Part shown: positions 20,820-30,401 of the stretch, one piece after another
How positions within the stretch are numbered: position 1 is the stretch's first letter
Layout: each line of letters begins with the position of its first letter
Position numbers and translations under genes: made by a program
From: Ornithodoros turicata
Lineage: Eukaryota > Arthropoda > Arachnida > Ixodida > Argasidae
DNA length: 64,000 nt
Assembly (NCBI RefSeq): GCF_037126465.1
Contig: NC_088203.1
Location: forward strand, 88,846,668 to 88,910,667
Reading direction: 5' to 3'
Notes under the pieces: generated by a model
What the model saw: only the letters and a program-made list of their open reading frames with translations
Databases searched by the model: none
Told to the model about the DNA's origin: nothing

Positions 20820-23575
20820 AATGTATTATAATTTCGCGCTTCGTCAAAGCAACAAGTATAAAGTACCAGCAGCCAACGGGAAAAATTGTGCATTATCACA
20901 GCCATCCTGTTTTCTCCTTGCACTTGGTCGAGTGTCTGGCAGCGCAAGAGCGCCTAATCAACAATACACGGCCGGGAGCTCTTCCAAGTGCAAAGTTACA
21001 TTAATTTCGAGCTTGAGCACTCTGGGCCCCTATTAAGCCAACGCCGAGCTAAACTCGTTCTGGGATTTTTTTTTCTTGTTCCTTTTTTCCAGCGCAGTAC
21101 GGGAGTTAACGGGAAAGAGAACGCACATCCAATTAGGTGGCGCCCAGCCAAAATCAAAGCCACTAGAGACAGATAGAGCTGTGAATACCTCAGGGGAAAA
21201 TCCTAAGGCCCGATTAACGAGAAATGACATCCTGGTTGAGCGGTGACTAATTAGGCAGCGGACTCCGAGGGATATTCTTTCTATAGGATGACAATGTGAG
21301 TTTCCTCGATTTGGATTCCATAGTTCTGGAATGGTCAGAGGAAGATGCAGACGAAATCCAAGCCTCTTCGCTGTATCATCAACTCTTGCACCTATCGCAC
21401 AACAATCAAAACGTAGCTGTAGCTATCGGTCTGAATTGAGTATGCCCACACAAAAGAGGAAAAAGGCGTTTCAGCAACTAGCTGACTTGAAACACTTGCG
21501 CTTTCTGTTATATTTATTAACGTACATGGTTCAACGAAGTCTGAGATTTGGTCTTGAGCATTCTCGAGTAGTGGAAAACTGAATAAAACAAGGTTGAAAT
21601 ACCGTTTTCTCCTGTTTTTCGCAGCTTAGTCCCGACTCGCGTCCCCATTTTTTTTCTTCCGTCCATCATCATCCTGCGTTTCCTTTCTGCAGCGCGGAGC
21701 CTGAGTGAAACTACCACACTGTTTTAACCTGTCTTGTGACATGATATGCAGCATATGTCACCTCGAGCTTGCCTAATCTCAAACGTGAGAACGTGTAAGC
21801 AAGCACCAGGACAGCTGTTCCCATGCATCGAAGACAATCACATTTTCAACGCGAAGTTGAATGGTGTTACCATGGTGTTCATGTAATTATATATGAACTT
21901 CGTAAGATCTCATCTTCCGATGTCCATTAATATATTTGTTGCCAGGATTACCTAGCCCTGCGATTCAAAGGGTACGAATGAAGCCCGTTCAAGTGAAAAG
22001 GGAAGTCTCAGCGATTTATGTTACCCAATTCGAAAGCTTTTGTGACTCATTTTGCAGACAACGAAGCAGTACACTGTACAACAATCTTAACACGATGATC
22101 GTTGTGTTGGTTACCGAGCTCGCCGATATGGTCGCGTCCCTATCGTGCATGCTGTTTGCTCTTTGTACGAATTGCCTCGATTATTTGAGCCAATCACACG
22201 GCCTACCCTTTGCTGCTGCTTTCCGCTTCATGCCAACCGTTGCTGCTGCTACGTGCAGCAGGCTCTTCGATCGGCTATATTGCACGGTTCCTGTTTTGTT
22301 TTTCACTTTTTGTTTCCTGCAATGCCTACATCGTACACACTACGCGGATTTATTTATATTTCCTTGAATTTTTATAGGTCCCATTCTGAAATGTTCACTA
22401 TAACTCCCCTAGAACGCGTAAAAAAAATCCTTCAAGTGCTTGTCCAATGGTCGATCACGTTCGAAAAGTGGCATGGTTCTCTGTTACAGGGCTATTGCTC
22501 GCAATAAAAGCTCGACTTCGTAGAGACCACGATATTCATTCCACCAACTGAGGTTCTTAAAAAAACGCACCGCCCATACATGATTTTTCCCCCTCTCAAT
22601 AAAGCAGAGGTAGTATCATTGCCATTGATGTATCGGTGCTGCACATAAACCGTCCACGATGGAATGCGTTTCGATCGGCAAGGAAGAAATGATACATCAG
22701 GGAATTTGAGCTTACGGTCGCTGCTCATATGACGTAGACGTAAAAGGGATGAACCTATCAAAAGAGAAAAGAAGGGCCTAGAAGGAAACGGCACGGAGAA
22801 GGCAAGGACAGTGTTCAGAACTATAGTTACCACAGACGCAGAATCACACGAGGATGTTAGCTAGGGCCCTTTACGCCGAACCGGATAGTTTACCTGGATT
22901 GCCTACCCCCGTTGTCACGCACTGATATAGGACCGTGACACCACCCTAAAGAATATTAGCATTAGACGTCTAATTTAACAGGTAAGCATTGTATGAGAAA
23001 CCTTACACCTCGCTGGTCAACAAGACGAGGAAGGCACCATGTCACAGTCAAAGACATTGGAAGCGCATAACTGCTATGAGTTATCCTGTTATTCCGAATC
23101 TAAGCAGCCAGAACGATACGCAGACTTTTCTGTACGTCTTTTACAATTTATTGGCAACAAAAAATTACGACCGGCACTCCGTGATTAGCTCCAAGTTTAG
23201 CCAGTCTGTGGATATAGTGAAGAATGATAGGCGTCCCTGACAATCTATCCCTGCTGGTCTTCTCAGGTCTCCTTATCTCAATTAGTACGGTTTCCGCGAC
23301 CCTGACCAAAAGGGAAGCGGGGTAGTCTGCAACTCTGCATCCAACAGCTTGCAGATCTGTTATCGCTAGGCTTAGGACTCATTCAGCTGGTGTACAACCA
23401 TCCACCCTCGTCCGGTCACCTTTCTATTCATTGCAGCGATTACGGATGGGACCCCATATTTAAAAGCACGTCAGGCATCATTCGTGTCACAGTTATCGAG
23501 CGAAATATGGGAAGCTTTTCTGATTAACAACAACGATGGGTATGTCAGTGACCTCGTCTACCAGCCAAGCAGCAC
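20820..23575. other. No recognisable gene
   Basis: The frame 21936-22367 (+, 143 codons, hydrophobic) overlaps another long frame 22145-22507 and has no known motif. The 22492-22833 minus frame likewise. Neither is supported as a gene. Confidence 0.4.
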
Positions 23576-23729
23576 CCCAAGGAGCACAATGTACTGAAAG
23601 TCGAGTGCAATAGGGGTGGACGGTATGTGTCTTATCAATGTTCTTTAGTTTCACGAGTATGTACAAGGCCTTCCATCTACCCGCCCACCCCTATTGCACT
23701 CGACTTTCAGTACATTGTGCTGCTTGGGA
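23576..23729. mobile_element. Foldback MITE, family F1, copy B (uninterrupted)
   Basis: Starts CCCAAGGAGCACAATGTACT and ends with the inverse (TGTGCTGCTTGGGA). It gives the unfilled version of the site that is interrupted in copy C. Confidence 0.85.
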
Positions 23730-23733
23730 CAAT

Positions 23734-24175
23734 TAACTGAAAGTCGAGTGCAATGTGCAATGGGGGTGGACGGGTAGGTGGACGGCCTTGAACAGACTCG
23801 TGAAACTACAGAACTTTGATAAGACACATACCGTCCACCCCTATAGACCTGTTGCTCTGGGCCAGGTGGCGCAAGTGAGCAGCAACATCAGCGCCCCAAA
23901 TTCTGCAACACTCCCTAGTTTACCAGACGACGCGGCACTTTCAAATACAGGTCTCAAGTTGTTCGCAGTTTTCAAGAAGCACCGCTTTTTCTGTGGATTT
24001 CCTACAGGTTTTGTATCTTTCCTTGGCACCATACCGTTTGAAACACCATGCAAAACCCGCTGATGAAACTCTTTACTGTTTGGATCCGTGGCCGCTTGGG
24101 CCAGAAATGGCGCTGTGCAAACTTCAGTGCAACAGCCCTATTGCACTCGACTTTCAGTTCGTTGTGCTGCTTGGG
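23734..24175. mobile_element. Foldback MITE, family F1, copy C, split by a nested MITE
   Basis: Left part 23734-23844 (inverted internal orientation relative to copy B) ends in CACCCCTAT; right part resumes CTATTGCACTCGACTTTCAG at 24138 and ends TGTGCTGCTTGGG at 24175. Copy B has CACCCCTATTGCACTCG without interruption. Confidence 0.8.
23845..24137. mobile_element. 293-bp MITE, family N1, copy 1 (inserted in F1 copy C)
   Basis: CTAT on both sides. Ends resemble an inverted repeat (CCTGTTGC and GCAACAGCC). A second copy of the same length is at 50038-50330. Confidence 0.8.
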
Positions 24176-24290
24176 CAGTCTCAAGCAGGACGAGGTTTGT
24201 TATCTCAACTACTGGTGCAGGATGACCAGGCAACAAACAAGATGGAATGGTCTTATCAGTTTATATCTATTCTTTGTTGTTCGAAGCTTT

Positions 24291-24660
24291 TGGTATTCTG
24301 AATAAATTCTGGGAGTTGCAAGTTAGCAGTTGTCTCGTGTGGTTTGTGGGGTGCTGCAGTTCGCCCATGATACAGTCGCTGCTTATCGAAGGACGTAAAG
24401 GCGCCGCGCGATGGGGGGAGAGGGCAATGTTTCTGCCGACAGCTGTCAAGGCAGGCAGCGGGATTTGGAGAGGAACGGGGGATCCGCGACACATGAGATG
24501 TAAGTGGTGCCCTCGTCACTGAGTAAAGAGTGTGTTTGTTCACTTGTGTCTGTGTCTCTCGGTGCAGCGGTTGGGCAAAAGACGGGTTGGATTCAACCCC
24601 GCGTGGGATTCAAGGGGGTAGAATCCTACAAATTGGCGTCCAACGTCGGGGCCAACCCGT
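24291..24660 (+). repeat. Possible LTR end and primer-binding site of a Ty3/gypsy-like element
   Basis: AATAAA near 24299; a CCTACA terminus at 24625-24630 followed by AATTGGCGTCCAACGTCGGG, the look of an LTR end and tRNA primer site just upstream of a Gag frame. The left LTR border is not identified and no 3' LTR is seen in the window. Confidence 0.4.
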
Positions 24661-24793
24661 CTTGCCGCACGCACGGGAAGCACTGACAGCTAGTGTAGTT
24701 GCAGTGTAGTTTGTAGCATTTGTCGCCCGTGCCCTTCGCTCGCTGTCGCTTTTGCTGTTTTGTTCGTAGTTCGGGAGTGTGCATTTGCTGGCC

Positions 24794-25363
24794 ATGCCGC
24801 CCAAGAGGCCCCCTCTCGATCTCGTCTACGAGGACGACCCGCCAGTAGCGGAGAACCTGCTTCGGCAGATGACAGCTCTCTGCGCTTTATTGTCGCAGCA
24901 GCTCCCCAGTAGCACGTCCGCCGCCCAGCCGTCCTCGGAACCCCCGCTGCGCCTGAACCTGATGATACCGACATTTTCGGGCTACAGCGACGCCAAGTCC
25001 GTCGAAGATTTTCTTGCGGACCTGAAGGCTCACCAGACAGCCGTTGGAGCAACAGACGAAGCCGTCCTGCGCCGGATACTACCCGCTGCATTGGTAAGCT
25101 CAGCTGCTGTGTGGCGCCGGTCTCGACCCGCATTTCCGTCTATTGCCGAATTTCAGCGGCTGTTTCGGGAGGAATTTTTGCCCCCGGATTATGCAATGCG
25201 TATGCGTGAGGAACTCATAACTTGAACGCAGCACGCGGAGGAGAGCCTGTTGGAATATACCCGGGCAATCCAAGAGCTGCACCGCAGAGCTGCACCGCTC
25301 GCGACGGAAAACGAGAAGGTGGCTCGTTGAATCTGCCATTCTCTCTTCACGGTAGCTAAGTGC
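24794..25363 (+). pseudogene. Retrotransposon Gag-like fragment (Ty3/gypsy type), with two TGA stops
   Basis: From ATG 24794 the frame encodes a Pro/Ser-rich start, then PTFSGYSDAKSVEDFLADLK, a long helical part and RLFREEFLPPDY, the pattern of capsid domains of gypsy-type retrotransposons. TGA at 25223-25225 and 25328-25330 interrupt a frame that otherwise continues sensibly (TQHAEESLLEYTRAIQELHR, then ICHSLFT). No zinc knuckle, protease or polymerase follows, so it is a truncated relic. Confidence 0.7.
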
Positions 25364-25506
25364 TAAGCAATGTAGCAGTGCTTAGCGTGCTAAGTTTCCA
25401 GAATGTAAATCGCAACTCGCAACTATTACACACAGTCGGCGTCGGCGTCCTTCCGTTGAGCGGTTCGCGCGTCTGGATGCTCGCTCCTCAGTCAAATGAC
25501 TCTCGC

Positions 25507-25588
25507 CCAATCAGCGCAAAGGAGACTGACGCCAGTTTTTTAGACCAATGAGCATCCAAATATTTATACATATATTGCGCAGCCAATC
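25507..25588. promoter_or_regulatory. Cluster of three CCAAT boxes with TATA-like sequence
   Basis: CCAAT at about 25507, 25545 and 25583 with ATATTTATACATATATT between the last two. It resembles a promoter but no gene start is tied to it. Confidence 0.25.
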
Positions 25589-25674
25589 AGAGATCTTCCG
25601 CGTACGCGCGCCGGTGCCGACAATATTTTGGAGGCGGTGCTTTCGCTTTAGAGCCGGCGGCTGACGGCACCAGT

Positions 25675-26840
25675 CATGCGATCTTCAGCTCTTGCCTGCT
25701 GCGTCTCAGTCACTAGGTCGATAACATTACCTATCGCCGACCGACCCTGCCGAAAGCCTTGCATTACTTCGGGGAAGAATCACACGGTCTCGGGGTACCA
25801 ACTCAGGAGGCGGAACACCATGCGTTCCAACGTCTTGCCCACGCAGCTAGTAAGGGCAATCCGACGGAAGGAGTCAATGTTGCGGGGTGATTGGCCAGGC
25901 TTGAGAAGGGGGACCACCATAGTGGTCTTCCAGACTTGAGGGACGTCGCCCCTTTGCCAGCCTGCATTGAGCATCCGCAGGAGGCAAGCACGACCTGAAT
26001 CCGGAAGGTTCCGAAGTGCTTTATACGTCACTTGGTCCAGCCCGCGGGATGAGGAGGGAGAGTCCATCTCCAGAAACGAGAGTGGAAGATCCAAAGCCGG
26101 CTCCTCGGACGACGCCAAAGCAACTGGAATGCCGCGGGCCGCTAGTTGGTCGGCTGAGGGATCGGCTGCGAGGCGAGCGCAATATTGCGTAGCAATATCC
26201 AAGTACGTGCGTGCGATGACTAGGGACAGGGCACGGAATGGGTGCCGGAGCGTGACAGGAGAAGAGAGTCCCTTCATTACGTTCCAGATCCGGGTCATGG
26301 GGCTGCGGGGAGAGAGATAGCACGCAAAACTTCGCCAGCAGTCCCCCGCAAGCTTGCCTAAATGGCGCTGAACGGCCTTATGGATTCGACGCGCGTCTTG
26401 CTGGTGTGCAGGGAGTTGGGTGCGACGGGCTCGTCTCTCAGTACGGCGACGTAGGGCACGGAGTCTAGCGTATTCGCTGTCCACAACAGAGAACTGCGCA
26501 GGGATACGGAAAGCCGTCGTAGCCGCCTGTACAGCGTTGGTCACAGTGTCCCGGAAAATGTGCTCGTCTTCCAGCGTGCCGCTCAGAGGGACCGAGTCGA
26601 TGGCCGCCTTGTACTGTTGCCAGTCCGTTCGCCTGACAGAATGGGACGTTGCGAGCTGGCGAATGCCCCTGACGCCGATCAAAACGGGGAGATGGTCGCT
26701 ACCGAGTGTGTCAGTATCCACGTGCCAGACCAGCCGCCGCGCTAAGCACGCTGAGGTGACGGTGAGGTCCAGGCACGACGAGACGGACGCACCGTAGAGA
26801 AACGTGGGTAAGCCGTCGTTGAGGACTCAGAGACTGTGGT
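25675..26840 (-). pseudogene. I-like non-LTR retrotransposon ORF2 fragment: end of endonuclease and start of RT
   Basis: On the minus strand, from about 26840, an endonuclease end (LPTFLYGASVSSCLDLTVTS, then GSDHLPVLI with the catalytic SDH box) leads into a 313-codon open frame with the linker and RT start: VTYKALRNLPDSGRACLLRM, VWKTTMVVPLLKPGQSP and FRRIALTSCVGKTLERM. Past about 25780 the homology goes on in another frame (QGFRQGRSAIGNVIDLVTE) and stops. Same family as the copies at 27.4, 44 and 54 kb. Truncated at both ends. Confidence 0.8.
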
Positions 26841-27423
26841 CTCCAAAGAAGCTTGCGAGCCGCTCGCCTCTTGCACCGGTGTGGGTACTACACCAGATGA
26901 CATTAGGAGCGTTGAAAAAAATCAACTTGAAATTCCTAAGATACTTTGGAAAAGTGACGAGTTCCTTTCAAGTTGCTTGATACCTATAATATATACTTTC
27001 TACACTCTAAGAAAAAAGGAGTAATTTTATCCCTTTGGGGGACTCAATGCATTGTCCCCAAAAAATAGTTCCTTTCGTGAGTAAATGCACGGGAGTAAAT
27101 GAATGTCACAGAGCGGAGACTGCATCTCACGCTCTGTTCTAAGAGTCTCAGGTACATAATTTGTGTGCATGCATGAAAATACTTTGAATCAAAACGTCAA
27201 CAGTGATATGCCGAGTGATTTAAAATCTTGCGACATACATAGGGCACAATTTGCGAAGAAAGAAGCGCTAACTATTTCTTACTCTGTGGGGGTGGAAAAT
27301 GGCTAAGTTGGTTGAGTAATACAGCCTTATGCCGTCGAATTGACCAAGAGCACATATTTACGTAGGCTGTTGCATCATTAACTTATTTGTAACTTATTGT
27401 AACTTATTTGGCAACTTACGGAC

Positions 27424-28383
27424 ATTGTGGAATACCGCCGGATGAAAGCTAAAGTAACACGAGAACTTAAAAACGAGGACAGGAAGCGTTGGCGTAAGTT
27501 TTGCAACCACCTTTCACCGTTTGATCCGGCCACGAAGATCTAGCGGACAACCCGATCTCTGAAGGAGGCGCCCCCTCAAAACAATCCTCTCGCGGCCTCG
27601 GCTATCGTTCAGCGTGTAGACGAAAACACGCTTGCGACGGACTTCTGTGTGGTACTAACGACTCCGGCGGCTGCCTCGACCACGCCCCTACACCGCAGTT
27701 TTGTTCACAGTTTGACGGCTGAACTTCACCACGACTGGCCCCGTCCCCCGGAAGTTATGGACTGCGACTTCACACTAATCGAGCTAAAGGCAGCGTTGAA
27801 GCTTGAGAACGCCGCCTCGTCCCCTGGGCCCGATAAAATCACCTATGCCGCCCTACGAAACCTTGACGGGCGGTCACTCCAAGCTCTCCTTCATGTCTAT
27901 AATACATCTTGGCAACAAGGATCTTTACCACATACATGGAAGGAGGCATTGGTTGTTCCCATCCTGAAACCAGGCAAGCCCCCAAATTCCCTATCCTCCT
28001 TTCGCCCGGTGAGCCTGACAAGCTGTATGGGGAAACTGATGGAGAGAATGGTTTTGCATCGCCTCGACTGGTGGCTTGAAAAACAACATGCGTTCCCTCA
28101 CGAAATGGCTGGATTTCGTCGCCACCGAAGCTCCATGGATCCAGTTCTCGACCTAGTCTCCACAGTTCAACATGCTCGAGCCCATCGACGGATCGTCCGA
28201 TCGGTCTTCCTCGACATCAAGCGCGCATATGATACCGTCTCGCACATTTGTGTGCTGCACGCCTTGCGCTCGTTTGGAGTATCCGGTCGGCTCTTCATCT
28301 GGCTCCAAGACTTCCTTACGGACCGAACTGTCGTTGTCCGTACGTCCCAAGGCCAAAGCGCTCAGCATCCTGTTCCTCAAGGA
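27424..28383 (+). pseudogene. Reverse transcriptase, N-terminal part (I-like ORF2)
   Basis: The frame contains the RT start: PGPDKITYAALRNLDGRSLQ, WKEALVVPILKPGKPP, FRPVSLTSCMGKLMERMVL, AGFRRHRSSMDPVLDLVSTV and FLDIKRAYDTVSH (first catalytic Asp). TAG at 27541-27543 interrupts the upstream linker. The protein is cut at the VPQG motif by the Penelope-like insertion, whose target duplication encodes this very motif. Confidence 0.85.
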
Positions 28384-28386
28384 AGG

Positions 28387-28474
28387 AGGAAGGGAGTTGC
28401 CTCAGGACAGAAGCCGCCGATATTTCGAACAGAGACTGTTCTTCTTCTGGGCACCGTCCTCATCATTGGCATGG
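28387..28474 (-). repeat. Inverted 5' piece of the Penelope-like element
   Basis: GGAAGGGAGTTGCCTCAGG here is the complement of the sequence near 29406-29424 and 33588-33606. Small inverted segments at the 5' end are known in Penelope insertions. Confidence 0.85.
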
Positions 28475-28494
28475 GACCATGGGAACACGACCAT

Positions 28495-29457
28495 GGGAAC
28501 ACGACCCTGCAACCTCCCGCGCTGCAAAACATGCAAGCACGTTCAACACGCTAACTCCATCAAAAGCACTGCGAGCAATTACACCCACCCCGTTAACCAC
28601 GCGTTCACATGCACAAGCTCCAATGTTATATACTGCATTGAATGCGGCGACTGCTCTATGCAATACATTGGTGAAACCGGCCAACAAATGAACAACCGCC
28701 TTACCGGACACAGAACCGACACGTCCAACAAACTCCCCAAAGCAGTCGCCGAACACTTTAACGTTCCTGGTCACAATTTTGACAACATTAAACTATATAT
28801 TCTAGAAACCGGGTTTAGATCCACACGTGACAGACGTGATAGGGAGTCTTATCTCATATACAAGTTCAACGCTCTTCACCCGTCCGGTATCAACAAATCA
28901 CAAGGCACCCTAGAAACACTTCACAAATAAAATATGCTTTTCCCCATCTACCTCCATTATCATCTGTTATGTTCTGCATGGCCACTGCTTTCTGCTCTCT
29001 TTATTGCATGCCACAACTTTGTATTACAAATATATATAAAAAAAAAATTGCTCGTTCTGGAATTTTCCCCACGTAACCACTAACCTCCTTATCTTTCGCT
29101 ATGCTTGCGAATTCTTGCCTGTTGTCCCGTTTCGTCCACGTGTTCGTGAAACTTCCATTTTTCTGCAACCGGTCTGTAGCCTAGATCACTACGTTCACAT
29201 AATCCCCTCCACACTCTAACAAAGCAGCCATTCACTCCCGCCGTAAAAACCCGTACGGACCTTTCTTCCCTCCGGGCTGTTGACCCACAATTCGCATGAA
29301 CCTTTAAACACGTCACACCTAACCCTTTAAATACCATGCCAATGATGAGGACGGTGCCCAGAAGAAGAACAGTCTCTGTTCGAAATATCGGCGGCTTCTG
29401 TCCTGAGGCAACTCCCTTCCTACATCTCTACCGGTTCGCTGGATTTCTACCCATCTA
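28495..29457 (+). repeat. Pseudo-LTR: partial upstream copy with truncated GIY-YIG region and 3' UTR
   Basis: Near-identical to 32675-33638. It encodes the GIY-YIG end of the polymerase protein (stop at about 28928-28930) and then the 3' UTR. The junction at 29457/29458 joins the 3' end of this copy to the 5' end of the next. Confidence 0.9.
29334..29424 (+). ncRNA. Hairpin region, possible degenerate hammerhead-like motif
   Basis: GAACAG-TCT-CTGTTC forms a 6-bp stem followed at once by GAAA, as after stem II of a hammerhead ribozyme; TGATGAG lies about 25 bases upstream. The core is not canonical: the base before TGATGA is A rather than C. Penelope-like elements are known to carry hammerhead motifs in this region. 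The same sequence is at 33515-33605 and inverted at 28387-28474. Confidence 0.25.
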
Positions 29458-29477
29458 CGTTCGCTACTGACGATCCG

Positions 29478-30380
29478 ATGGCCTCAGGAGGTAAGCAACC
29501 CGTCCTCTCTTTCTCACATGTCGCACTCCTAGGGGATAGCTGTTACAAGTACATACACGAACACATCCCGCACGGAGAACACGGACCTCACATACACTTC
29601 TCAAGCGGCGCAAGAATACGAGACATCATGACACACGTAACCGCCGCCCCACCGAACATCACGCACTTCATACTCCACGTAGGGACCAACGACATCGCAC
29701 GCTCGACAGCACAACATGTCATCCAGGAATTCGAAACACTAGTTTCCTTCATCACAAACAACAGACCAGGCGCTGAAATAGTACTGACAACGATACTTCC
29801 CCGAAGACAGAACAAACACCGAACATACATATACCAGGACACATGGCTACACGAGTTCGACAGGAAGGCGCGCGCTGTCAACAACCACCTCATCCACATG
29901 CGTCAGGTACACACCGACGTTATGGTTATCACACACGCAGCTTTCGAATACCACGCTGAAGCACATCTCGCTCGGGACGGCATCCACCCAAACCACGCAG
30001 GCGTACGAGCTATGGCACACAACATCAAACACCTAATGGTCCATAGATGCCGTCCTGCACTGACAAACGCTCAAACACAACATCCTCAACCAGCTTACAC
30101 TTCAAGTGCCAGCACCGCAAACACGCCAGAACACACGATGGCATCAAAGGGGACCACAACGACCACTGCACCCACGCATACACACGCGGCAAACGACAAC
30201 ACTCCAAACACAACCCGCACACACACAAAGTTCACGCAAACTGTGACACGGAAAACCACAAGCACGCAAACACAGACAGATGACATCGAGGAACACAGCG
30301 AGTCTCCCCAGCCACTGACCCCACAGCCACCGACCCTACAGACACGACGCACGCGCACATCACGCAGAAAACACCGTTGA
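29478..30380 (+). CDS. Penelope-like element ORF1: SGNH/GDSL hydrolase-like protein (300 aa)
   Basis: Intact frame from ATG to TGA. It has the SGNH blocks in order: ALLGDS (block I, nucleophile Ser about residue 21), SSGARIRDI (block II Gly, about 43-51), HVGTNDI (block III, Asn about 71) and RDGIHPN (block V, Asp/His about 166-170). All expected catalytic and oxyanion residues are present. The last ~110 residues are Thr/His/Pro-rich with basic ends and look disordered. SGNH-type ORFs are known in CR1-type non-LTR elements and in some Athena-type Penelope relatives; in an endonuclease-bearing Penelope element it is unusual to my knowledge. The next gene starts 21 bases after the stop, on the same strand, so both are probably read from one RNA. 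The role in retrotransposition is unknown; lipid or membrane binding is speculation. Confidence 0.8.
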   Translation: MASGGKQPVLSFSHVALLGDSCYKYIHEHIPHGEHGPHIHFSSGARIRDIMTHVTAAPPNITHFILHVGTNDIARSTAQHVIQEFETLVSFITNNRPGAEIVLTTILPRRQNKHRTYIYQDTWLHEFDRKARAVNNHLIHMRQVHTDVMVITHAAFEYHAEAHLARDGIHPNHAGVRAMAHNIKHLMVHRCRPALTNAQTQHPQPAYTSSASTANTPEHTMASKGTTTTTAPTHTHAANDNTPNTTRTHTKFTQTVTRKTTSTQTQTDDIEEHSESPQPLTPQPPTLQTRRTRTSRRKHR

Positions 30381-30401
30381 CTATCTAATCACCAGCCTAC
30401 C

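Noticed and set aside
21936..22507. Hydrophobic frames of 143 and 120 codons
   Set aside because: They overlap each other in different frames, have no known motif and no coding signals.
28172..28930. 252-codon frame that looks like a separate GIY-YIG protein
   Set aside because: It is a chimera: I-like element and inverted Penelope piece read into the truncated GIY-YIG part of the pseudo-LTR.
29089..29337. 82-codon minus frame also found identically at 33270-33518
   Set aside because: Identical because it lies in the duplicated pseudo-LTR; it is antisense to the 3' UTR and has no motif.
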